DNA from: Actinotalea sp.
Lineage (GTDB): Bacteria; Actinomycetota; Actinomycetes; Actinomycetales; Cellulomonadaceae
Length of the DNA: 14,757 nucleotides
Assembly (NCBI GenBank): GCA_014360395.1
Contig: JACIXM010000026.1
Coordinates: 1-14,757 of the forward strand
Direction: 5' to 3'
Shown: positions 1 to 6,493 of the stretch, in pieces
Layout of the letters: the number at the start of each line of letters is the position of its first letter
Numbering within the stretch: position 1 is the stretch's first letter
Position numbers and translations under genes: made by a program
Notes under the pieces: generated by a model
What the model saw: only the letters and a program-made list of their open reading frames with translations
Databases searched by the model: none
What the model was told of the DNA's origin: nothing

Positions 1-1413
1 GGCCACGACGATGCCGAGCACGGCCGCCCGGTGGCGGGGCGCCGCGTCCGTCCGGCGCCCGGCGAGCGCCGCGACGACGTCGACCCGCGCCGCCGCTCGC
101 GCCGGCAGCCAGGCGGCCACCGTCGCGGCGACGGTGCCCACGGCGGCGAACGCCGCCAGCAGGAGGACCGGGACCCGGGGATCGGGGAACAGGAGGGCGT
201 CCGACCGGGCGCTCACCGCAGCCATGAGGGCGACGCCGGCGCCGGCGCCGAGGAGCGCTCCGGCGACGGACGCCACCACGCCCGTCGTCGTGCCGGTGAG
301 CACGAGCACCTGGCGCAGCGTCGACCGCTCCGCCCCGGACGCCGCGAGCAGGGCGAGCTGGCGCCGGCTGCGCAGCGCCCCGACCGCGAAGGCGGGCCCG
401 ATCAGGAGGACCGCCTCGAGGACGATGAGCGCCGCGACCGCAGCGGCGAGCGCGGAGACCGCCGGCCGCCCCGTGGCGTCGCCGTAGGGCACCGCCCCCG
501 CGGGCGGCGGGTCGAGGAGGACGGCCCGGCTCGTCACCGCCGAGCCGACCGCGTTGACGGCCAGGACGGTGTCCCAGGTCACGGGCGCGTTACCCACGAC
601 GTACCAGGACGTCTCCAGGCCTCCGGACGACCACGCCGTGCCGAGATGGGCCGGCTCCGTGACGCTCCCGGGACCCGCGAGGACCTCGGGCGCGGTCCAT
701 CCCGGCGCGAGCACCCCGGTCACGAGGGCCGTCGCCTCGCCGCGGTCCGGCCAGGTGACGGTCACGGTGTCTCCCGGGCCGACGCCGAGGGCCGTGGCGA
801 CCGAGCGCCCGAGGGCGAGCTCGTCGTCGGCGGCCGGCAGGGCGCCGTCCTCGACCGGGTGGAGCGCCGCGAGCGGGTCCCCGGTCCCGATCGGTGCGGT
901 CAGCGCGGAGACCGCGACGTCGTGCGGCAGGCGGCGGTCCGGCGTCTCGACCCGCACCCAGCCGCGGTGCACGGGGACCAGCTGCGCGCCGGGCGGCAGT
1001 GCTGCGGCGAGCGCGGCGCCGTGCTCCGCCACGCCGGGCGGCTCGACGGTGGCCGGGTCCGCGGAGCTGAAGTATCCCGAGCCGCGGACGTCCTGCTGGA
1101 CCTCCCCGCCGACGTAGGTGTGGATGCGGGCCTGGACCCGCGGGTCGTCGCCGAGGACGAGGCGGGCGTAGGCGGGGTCCCCCGGGGCGCTCGAGACGAG
1201 GAGCACCGCTCCGGCGGACGCGACGAGCACCGGCAGGCCGACGAGCGCGGCGACCAGCGCCGTCCGGCCCCGGGCCCGACGTGCGTCGCGGCGCGCGATC
1301 CGGGCCGCGACCCGCCAGGCGGCCAGGCGCGCCGGCAGCCGGTGCCGGTGCCCGGCGTCCTCGGGGTGCGAGGTCGAGGTGGCCGCGGCGGTGCCCGCGG
1401 CGTGGTGGCCCAT
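1..1413 (-). CDS. FtsX-family ABC transporter permease (3' end outside window)
   Basis: The reverse strand is open without a stop from the ATG at 1413 to base 1, giving 471 codons of a longer protein. This is the membrane subunit partner of the ATPase encoded just upstream. After a basic cytoplasmic N-terminus (about residues 1-50) comes one membrane helix (about 51-71) and a large extracellular domain (about 72-315). Then follows an FtsX-type core with helices near 318-345, 372-398 and 412-434. The core ends in a PARAAARVDVVAALAGRR segment (about 437-453), the cytoplasmic motif usual after FtsX domains. Sequence resumes with another hydrophobic stretch at the window edge, so a second FtsX repeat probably follows, as in double-domain MacB-like permeases of about 800 residues. 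The start overlaps the ATPase stop (TGATG), indicating translational coupling. Substrate is unknown; lipoprotein, peptide or drug export are family possibilities. Confidence 0.9.
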   Translation of the reverse strand, partial: MGHHAAGTAAATSTSHPEDAGHRHRLPARLAAWRVAARIARRDARRARGRTALVAALVGLPVLVASAGAVLLVSSAPGDPAYARLVLGDDPRVQARIHTYVGGEVQQDVRGSGYFSSADPATVEPPGVAEHGAALAAALPPGAQLVPVHRGWVRVETPDRRLPHDVAVSALTAPIGTGDPLAALHPVEDGALPAADDELALGRSVATALGVGPGDTVTVTWPDRGEATALVTGVLAPGWTAPEVLAGPGSVTEPAHLGTAWSSGGLETSWYVVGNAPVTWDTVLAVNAVGSAVTSRAVLLDPPPAGAVPYGDATGRPAVSALAAAVAALIVLEAVLLIGPAFAVGALRSRRQLALLAASGAERSTLRQVLVLTGTTTGVVASVAGALLGAGAGVALMAAVSARSDALLFPDPRVPVLLLAAFAAVGTVAATVAAWLPARAAARVDVVAALAGRRTDAAPRHRAAVLGIVVA

Positions 1414-2141
1414 CAGGCGTCCATCGACAGCAGCGCGTCGACGTCCGGCCGGTCGCCGGTGCTGTCGACGACGACGCCGTCGCGCAGGAACACCGTCCGG
1501 TCCGCCCAGGCGGCGAACCGCGGCTCGTGCGTGACGAGGAGGCCGGCCGCACCGGCGTCGACGCGGGCGCGCAGGACGCGCATGACGTCCTCGCCGGTGA
1601 GGGAGTCCAGCGCGCCGGTGGGTTCGTCGGCGAGGACGAGCCGGCGGGGGCCGACCAGCGCGCGGGCGATCGCGACGCGCTGCTGCTGGCCGCCGGACAG
1701 CTCGTCGGGGAAGCGGTCGGCGAGGTCGGCCACGCCCACCCGGCGCAGGGCCTCGAGCGCCTCGCCGCGCGCCCGCCGGACCCGGATGCCGTCGAGCTCG
1801 CGGGGGAGCGCGACGTTCTCGGCCGCCGTGAGGGCGGGCACGAGGTTGAAGTCCTGGAAGACGTAGCCGACCGACCGGCGGCGCAGCCGCGCGCGGCCCC
1901 GCAGATCCAGGTCGGTCAGCTCGGCGCCCGCGAGGGTGACCGTGCCGGAGGTCGCCGTGTCCAGCCCCCCGGCGAGGTTGAGCAGCGTCGACTTGCCCGA
2001 GCCCGACGGTCCCATCACCGCGACCAGCTCCCCGACGCGGACGTCCAGGTCGACGCCGCGCAGCGCGTGCACCGCGAGGTCGCCCTCGCCGTGGGTGCGG
2101 TGGACGTCCCGCAGCCGCAGGAGGACCGGCTCGGCGCTCAC
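1413..2141 (-). CDS. ABC transporter ATP-binding protein (MacB/LolD-like)
   Basis: This is a cytoplasmic nucleotide-binding subunit of 242 residues that should power the adjacent FtsX permease. Visible motifs in order are Walker A GPSGSGKST (44-52), Q-loop VFQDFNL (94-100), signature LSGGQQQRVAIARAL (148-162), Walker B LVLADEPTGALD (168-179) and H-loop VTHEP (203-207). The GPSGSGKST plus LADEPTGALD combination is typical of the LolD/MacB/SalX class. The start chosen is GTG at 2141. It overlaps the PadR stop as GTGA and has GGGAGG about six bases upstream; a longer reading frame extends to 2351 but lies inside the PadR gene. The gene sits second in a PadR-ATPase-permease operon. All catalytic motifs look intact. 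Confidence 0.95.
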   Translation of the reverse strand: MSAEPVLLRLRDVHRTHGEGDLAVHALRGVDLDVRVGELVAVMGPSGSGKSTLLNLAGGLDTATSGTVTLAGAELTDLDLRGRARLRRRSVGYVFQDFNLVPALTAAENVALPRELDGIRVRRARGEALEALRRVGVADLADRFPDELSGGQQQRVAIARALVGPRRLVLADEPTGALDSLTGEDVMRVLRARVDAGAAGLLVTHEPRFAAWADRTVFLRDGVVVDSTGDRPDVDALLSMDA

Positions 2142-2803
2142 CGGGTGCCTCCCGTCGTGAGGTGCGTGGCGAGGGCGACCTCGGATCCGTTCGGCGGCGC
2201 GGGGGAGCGGCCCCGGTCCGCACCGGAGGTCGCGGCCGACGGCGCAACCGCGCCGCCGGTGCCGCGCCGGCGCAGGCGCGCCTCGACGTGGTCCAGCCAC
2301 CGCACCTCCGCCTCGGCGGCGAAGACGAGGCTGTCCAGCACGAACGACCACGCGAGGTCGGCGGCGGCGTCGTCGTGGGGCGGCTGGTCACCACCGGACC
2401 GGGCGGACAGCCGGGTGTAGTCGCGCAGCGCGCGGAGCGTCTCGGTCCGCTGGGCCTGCACCACGGCGGCGACGTCGACCCCCGGTGAGGTGACGGCGAG
2501 CGCCAGCTTGATCGCGAGCTCGTCGCGGGCAGGTGCCCCGCGGTCGACGGGCGTGCGCCACCACGCCGCCGCCTCGTCGCGGCCCGCGGCGGTGAGGCGG
2601 TAGCGCTCGGGACCCTCGTCCGGCGACGTCGCAGGGTCGGCTTCGACCAGCCCGTCCCGGACGAGGCGCTGGAGCGTGGTCGAGACCTGGCCCTGGTTGA
2701 GGGGCCACGTCCCGCCGGTGCGGCGCTCGAACTGCTGCCGGAGCTGGTAGGCGTGCATCGGCTCCTGCGCGAGCAGGGCGAGCAGGCCGTGTCGGACGGA
2801 CAT
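2138..2803 (-). CDS. PadR-family transcriptional regulator
   Basis: This is a DNA-binding regulator of 221 residues. The N-terminal winged helix (about 1-85) shows the PadR pattern: LLALLAQEPMHAYQLRQQFE, then a recognition region around NQGQVSTTLQRLVRDGLVE, then the wing ending in YRLTAAGRDE. A helical dimerisation domain (about 93-178) follows, ending in LDHVEARLRRR. The last 40 residues are Pro/Ser/Gly-rich and probably disordered. It is the first gene of the operon with an FtsX-type ABC exporter, the usual arrangement in which PadR represses its own transporter until an inducer binds. The ATG at 2803 has an AAGGGGG ribosome site about five bases upstream. Two matching palindromes begin 12 bases upstream of the start and are the likely autoregulatory operators. 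The inducer is not visible from sequence. Confidence 0.93.
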   Translation of the reverse strand: MSVRHGLLALLAQEPMHAYQLRQQFERRTGGTWPLNQGQVSTTLQRLVRDGLVEADPATSPDEGPERYRLTAAGRDEAAAWWRTPVDRGAPARDELAIKLALAVTSPGVDVAAVVQAQRTETLRALRDYTRLSARSGGDQPPHDDAAADLAWSFVLDSLVFAAEAEVRWLDHVEARLRRRGTGGAVAPSAATSGADRGRSPAPPNGSEVALATHLTTGGTR

Positions 2804-2814
2804 CGGACCCCCTT

Positions 2815-2853
2815 GTTACCGAGTAACCAGTGGACGGGACGTTACCGGGTAAC
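2815..2853. promoter_or_regulatory. Twin palindromic operator upstream of the PadR gene
   Basis: Two copies of a 13-base palindrome, GTTACCGAGTAAC (2815-2827) and GTTACCGGGTAAC (2841-2853), lie between the PadR gene and the divergent membrane protein gene. The second is perfect (6-bp arms around one base); the first has 5-bp arms. Their centres are 26 bp apart. The nearer copy abuts the ribosome-binding site of the PadR gene, so a bound repressor would block initiation. They are probably operators for the PadR protein. The motif also resembles TetR-type operators, so another regulator is possible. Confidence 0.6.
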
Positions 2854-2944
2854 CGTTCCCAGGGGAAGGGCCGACACGCGGGCGTCGGCGAACCCGTCTT
2901 CCCACCGGGGCGGGACCGAGGCGGCTCGACGTGCGCGCCGCCGC

Positions 2945-2954
2945 GGGGGGGGGG
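2945..2954. repeat. G10 homopolymer tract in the leader of the AI-2E-family gene
   Basis: Ten consecutive G residues lie 31 bases before the ATG at 2986 and 18 bases before its GGAGGGAGG ribosome site. Homopolymer runs of this length are prone to slipped-strand length change. Here that would alter leader or promoter spacing, not the reading frame. Confidence 0.8.
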
Positions 2955-2985
2955 CGGGTCGGGACGACGGCTGGAGGGAGGCCTC

Positions 2986-4176
2986 ATGGACGGCGTGATC
3001 CCTGCCGCGGCCGACGACGCCGCCGGCGGTCGAGCCGAGCCACGTCCCACCGGCTCCGGTCCTCGAACCGGCCCCCGTCGTCGAGCCGACCCCGACCCCG
3101 CCGGCCGGCCGCTGCGCTGGGCCGACGTCTCGCCGCCGGCCTGGCTCCTGCGGTGGGCCCTCGTTGCGACGTGCCTGCTCGTGCTGGCCGGCGCGGTGTG
3201 GCTCCTCGCCGAGCTGGTCTCGATGCTCACGCTGCTCGTGGTCGCCGTCGTCGTCGCGCTCCTCCTGGCCGGGGTGCTCGCTCCGGCGGTGGCCTGGGCC
3301 GGGCGGCACCGGGTGCCGCGGGGTGCGGCGGCCGGGCTCGCGGTCGCCGTCGTCGTCCTGGTCGCGGGCGGCGTCCTCGCGCTCATCGGGGTGCGGCTCG
3401 CCGAGCAGCTGCCCGAGTTCCGGGCCCAGCTCGACGACGCGACGTCGCAGCTCTCCGCCACCCTCGGTGTGGAGGTCCCGAGCCCGCAGGAAGGTGGGTC
3501 GTCGGTCTCGGAGGCGCTCACCACGTCGGTCGCCGTGGTCGCCGACGTGCTGCTCGGGCTGTTCCTCGTGCTCGTGTTCCTCTTCCTCTTCCTGCGCCAC
3601 GGCGAGCGCCTGTGGGGCTGGGTGCTGGAGAAGCTCGGCGGCCGGCTGCGGGAGGACGTGGACGCGGCTGCGCACGCGGCGTGGCACACCGTGGGCGCGT
3701 ACGTCCGCGGGCTGACGATCGTGGCGGCGTTCGACGCGGTCGGGATCGGTCTCGGGCTCGTGCTGCTCGGCGTGCCGCTCGCGCTGACGCTGGCCGTCCT
3801 GCAGTTCGTGGCGTCGTACGTGCCCACGATCGGGTCGATCGTCGCCGGGGCGGTGGCGGTCGCCGTCGCCTACGTCGGTGGTGGCCTGGGGACCGCCGCC
3901 GCGGTCGCGGTCCTCGCGCTGGTGGTGCAGCAGATCGGCAACAACGTCATCGAGCCGTACGTGATGCAGCGGCGTCTGCCGATCAACGCCTTCGTCGTCC
4001 TCGCGGCGGTCACCGCGGGCGGGCTGCTGTGGGGGATCGCGGGGGCGCTGCTCTTCGTCCCGCTCACGGCCGCGGTGTCGGCGGCGGGGCACGAGCTGTG
4101 GACCCGGCACGGGCGACCGCCCCTGGTCGGCGGGGGTGCGACCGCCTCGCCGCGCGGGCGGGGCGCGGACGTGTGA
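2986..4176 (+). CDS. AI-2E family transporter (PerM/UPF0118 membrane protein)
   Basis: This is an integral membrane protein of 396 residues. The start is set by a strong GGAGGGAGG ribosome site (2973-2981) five bases before the ATG; the open frame continues upstream to 2830 but has no comparable site. A disordered Pro/Arg-rich N-terminus (1-50) is followed by paired helices (about 53-75 and 79-106), another helix (about 113-137), a soluble segment (138-178), a helix at 180-204, then a hydrophobic block (about 240-368). Family signatures visible are YVPTIGSIVAG (278-288) and QQIGNNVIEPYVMQRRLP (315-332), matching the conserved IG-S and NN..P..M motifs. Members are proposed to export autoinducer-2 or act in ion or solute efflux, and the substrate is unproven for most. 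It is divergent from the PadR operon, and the shared 182-bp intergenic region holds the twin palindromes and a G10 tract. Confidence 0.93.
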   Translation: MDGVIPAAADDAAGGRAEPRPTGSGPRTGPRRRADPDPAGRPLRWADVSPPAWLLRWALVATCLLVLAGAVWLLAELVSMLTLLVVAVVVALLLAGVLAPAVAWAGRHRVPRGAAAGLAVAVVVLVAGGVLALIGVRLAEQLPEFRAQLDDATSQLSATLGVEVPSPQEGGSSVSEALTTSVAVVADVLLGLFLVLVFLFLFLRHGERLWGWVLEKLGGRLREDVDAAAHAAWHTVGAYVRGLTIVAAFDAVGIGLGLVLLGVPLALTLAVLQFVASYVPTIGSIVAGAVAVAVAYVGGGLGTAAAVAVLALVVQQIGNNVIEPYVMQRRLPINAFVVLAAVTAGGLLWGIAGALLFVPLTAAVSAAGHELWTRHGRPPLVGGGATASPRGRGADV

Positions 4177-4248
4177 GGCTGTCGGCCGCATGATCAGTGC
4201 CCCCACCCCCACCGGCACGCGACACCGACTCCCGAGAGGTCGCCACCC

Positions 4249-5475
4249 ATGACGACGAGCCCGACCCAGCACCCCGGACCGCGCTCCGCGCCGCGCACGA
4301 TGGGCATCGAGGAGGAGCTGCTCCTCGTCGACCCCGCGACCGGCGAGCTCGTACCGGTGGGTCCGATCGTCGTCGCCCGGGACGTGCGCGCCGCCGGCGC
4401 GCCGAGCGACGACGACGCCGCGGACGCCGGCAACCCCCAGCGCGCCGGTGCGGCGCAGCACGAGGCCCGCGACGGTCACGACGACGACACGGCGGGCACC
4501 CCGCTGGAGACCGAGCTGCAGATGCAGCAGGTCGAGACGGCCACCCCGCCGCGCACCCTGCTGAGCGAGCTGGTCGACGACCTCCGCACCCTGCGGCGGC
4601 GGGCGGACGTGGCCGCGCAGGAGGTCGGCGCGCGCATCGTCGCCCTCGGCACCTCGCCCCGCCCAGGCGTGCCGGTCCTCACTCCCGTCACCCGCTACCG
4701 GGCGATGGCCCAGCTCATGGGCGTCACGGCCGCGGAGCAGCTGACCTGCGGCTGCCACGTGCACGTGGGCATCGAGTCGGAGGAGGAGGGCGTCGCGGTC
4801 CTCGACCGCATCCGGCCGTGGCTCGCCGTGCTCACGGCGCTGTCGACCAACTCCCCGTACTGGGACGGGCGCGACACCGGCTACGCCGGCTACCGGACGC
4901 AGGTCTTCGGTCGCTGGCCCGTCACCGGGCCCACCGACCTGTTCGGCACGCCCGAGGCGTACCACCGGCGCGTGACCGAGCTCATGACCACCGGCGCGCT
5001 GCTGGACGAGGGGATGATCTACCTCGACGCCCGCCTGTCCCGGTCCTACCCGACCGTCGAGGTGCGCGTCGCGGACATCTGCCTCGAGCCGGAGGACGCC
5101 GTCCTGGTCGCCGCGCTGTCCCGTGGCCTGGTCGAGACGGCCGCGGCGGCGTGGCGCGCCGGTGAGCAGCCCGACGACGTCGCGGGCTCGGTCCTGCGCA
5201 TGGCCACCTGGCGGGCGAGCCGGTCCGGCCTGACGTCGGAGCTCGTCGACCCGCGGACCCGCCGGCCCGCCCCGGCGGCCGAGGTCGTCCAGGCGCTCGT
5301 GGACCACGTCCGCCCCGCGCTCGCCGCGAGCGGCGACCTGCCGTGGGTCGAGCAGCAGGTCGCGACGGTCCTGCAGCGGGGCACCGGAGCCGATCGGCAG
5401 CGGCGCGTCGCGGAGGCCGAGGGGGGCGACCTCGCGGCCGTCGTCCGCGACGCCGTGGAGGTCACGGTGGGATGA
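4249..5475 (+). CDS. YbdK-type carboxylate-amine ligase (glutamate-cysteine ligase 2 family)
   Basis: This is a cytoplasmic ATP-dependent ligase of 408 residues in the GCS2 family, whose members join a carboxylate, often glutamate, to an amine. E. coli YbdK has weak glutamate-cysteine ligase activity, and the true substrate of most homologues is unknown. Seen motifs are the N-terminal MGIEEELLLVDP (18-29), LETELQMQQVETATPP (86-101), the metal and active-site region CGCHVHVGIE (167-176), NSPYWDGRDTGYAGYRTQ (201-218) and the late RSYPTVEVRVADICLEPEDA (265-284). An Asp/Ala-rich low-complexity stretch (about 46-83) lies between the first two conserved blocks and makes the protein longer than the usual 370-380 residues. 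GAGAGG sits about nine bases before the ATG. Its stop overlaps the next gene by four bases. Confidence 0.92.
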   Translation: MTTSPTQHPGPRSAPRTMGIEEELLLVDPATGELVPVGPIVVARDVRAAGAPSDDDAADAGNPQRAGAAQHEARDGHDDDTAGTPLETELQMQQVETATPPRTLLSELVDDLRTLRRRADVAAQEVGARIVALGTSPRPGVPVLTPVTRYRAMAQLMGVTAAEQLTCGCHVHVGIESEEEGVAVLDRIRPWLAVLTALSTNSPYWDGRDTGYAGYRTQVFGRWPVTGPTDLFGTPEAYHRRVTELMTTGALLDEGMIYLDARLSRSYPTVEVRVADICLEPEDAVLVAALSRGLVETAAAAWRAGEQPDDVAGSVLRMATWRASRSGLTSELVDPRTRRPAPAAEVVQALVDHVRPALAASGDLPWVEQQVATVLQRGTGADRQRRVAEAEGGDLAAVVRDAVEVTVG

Positions 5476-6449
5476 TGCGGGGCGTGCGTGCCCGTCCCGC
5501 CTCCGTTCCCAGCCCGGTCGTCCTGCGCAGCGCCGCCGCGGGCGCCATCGTCGTCCTCCTGCTCGCGGCGTGCTCCGCGGAGGATCCGGGGGTGAGCCCG
5601 ACGTCGGCCGCGACGCAGGCGCCGTCGGACGCCGCCGGGCCGTCCGCACCCGAGCCGACCGCCACCGAGCCGACCGAGGCCGCCCCGGGCGCCGCCGGCG
5701 AGGAGGCCCCGCCCGTCCCCGGCGCCCACGTGCACGGGGTCGCGCTGGCCGAGGACGGGGTCGTGCTCGTCGCCACGCACGAAGGGGTCGTGCGCTTCGG
5801 CCCGGACGGCATGACCTCGGTCGGGCCGCCCGTCGACCTCATGGGCTTCGCGGCTCCTGAGCCCGGGCGGCTCCTCGCCTCGGGTCACACCATGCCCGGC
5901 GTGGACCTCCCCGAGCCGATGGGTCTCATCGAGTCGACCGACGGCGGCCAGACCTGGACGGTGCTCTCCCGCGGCGGGCAGTCCGACTTCCACGCGCTCG
6001 CCGCGACCGACTCCCTGGTGCTCGGGTTCGACGCGCAGGGCCTGTGGGCCAGCCCCGACGGCGTCGAGTGGGAGGCCCTGAGCCCGCCGGTGGCGCCCTA
6101 CGCGCTGGCGCTCTCGCCCGACGGGTCCACGGTGCTGCTGACCCACCAGGACGGGCCGCAGCGGTCCGCCGACGGCGGTCGGACCTGGGAGCCCGTGGAC
6201 GGCCCCCTGCTCCAGCGCGTCGCGTTCGCCGACGACCTCACCGTGATCGGCGTCGCTCCCGACGGCGGCGCCCACGTCAGCACCGACGGCGGCGTCACCT
6301 GGCAGGCCCGGGGCTCCCTCGGCGGGCCGCCGGAGGCGCTCGACGCGGCGGTGCTCGACGGACAGGTGCACGTGGTCGGCATCACCGGCGCACGCGTCCA
6401 CCTCTCGACCGACGGCGGCGCGACCTTCGCGCCCCTGCGGCTCGGCTGA
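5472..6449 (+). CDS. Asp-box (BNR-like) beta-propeller lipoprotein, F510_1955-like family
   Basis: This is a predicted exported lipoprotein of 325 residues. The N-terminus is Arg-rich, then comes a hydrophobic stretch (about 18-32) and a lipobox LLAAC with Cys34 as the lipidated residue. A Pro/Thr/Glu-rich linker (about 40-83) leads into a propeller domain with HVHGVAL (86-92), DLMGF (122-126) and five Asp-box-like turns: STDGGQTW (155-162), SPDGVEW (194-200), SADGGRTW (232-239), STDGGVTW (270-277) and STDGGATF (312-319). This layout matches proteins annotated as F510_1955 family glycosylhydrolase. No catalytic residues are evident and hydrolase activity is unproven, so a binding or scaffold role at the cell surface is equally likely. 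The ATG at 5472 overlaps the ligase stop (ATGA), with GGAGG ten bases upstream. A second ATG at 5475 is possible. Confidence 0.85.
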   Translation: MMRGVRARPASVPSPVVLRSAAAGAIVVLLLAACSAEDPGVSPTSAATQAPSDAAGPSAPEPTATEPTEAAPGAAGEEAPPVPGAHVHGVALAEDGVVLVATHEGVVRFGPDGMTSVGPPVDLMGFAAPEPGRLLASGHTMPGVDLPEPMGLIESTDGGQTWTVLSRGGQSDFHALAATDSLVLGFDAQGLWASPDGVEWEALSPPVAPYALALSPDGSTVLLTHQDGPQRSADGGRTWEPVDGPLLQRVAFADDLTVIGVAPDGGAHVSTDGGVTWQARGSLGGPPEALDAAVLDGQVHVVGITGARVHLSTDGGATFAPLRLG

Positions 6450-6468
6450 GCGCTCCGTCGGCACTCGG

Positions 6469-6493
6469 GCGTCCGACCTGGTAGGACGGACGC
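6469..6493 (+). promoter_or_regulatory. Inverted repeat abutting the serine hydrolase start codon
   Basis: GCGTCCG (6469-6475) and its exact complement CGGACGC (6487-6493) flank an 11-base spacer that contains the TAGGA ribosome-site sequence. The right arm ends at the base before the ATG at 6494. As RNA it would form a hairpin presenting or sequestering the ribosome site; as DNA it could be an operator. The function is inferred only. Confidence 0.4.

Noticed and set aside
31..1866. Long plus-strand open frame opposite the permease and ATPase genes
   Set aside because: Its protein is Arg/Gly/Pro-rich without domains. It lies antisense to clear FtsX and ABC ATPase sequence, and high GC produces such frames.
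2842..5649. A 935-codon minus-strand open frame
   Set aside because: It is antisense to the AI-2E-family and ligase genes, both with strong family motifs, and its product is low-complexity Arg/Gly/Asp-rich.
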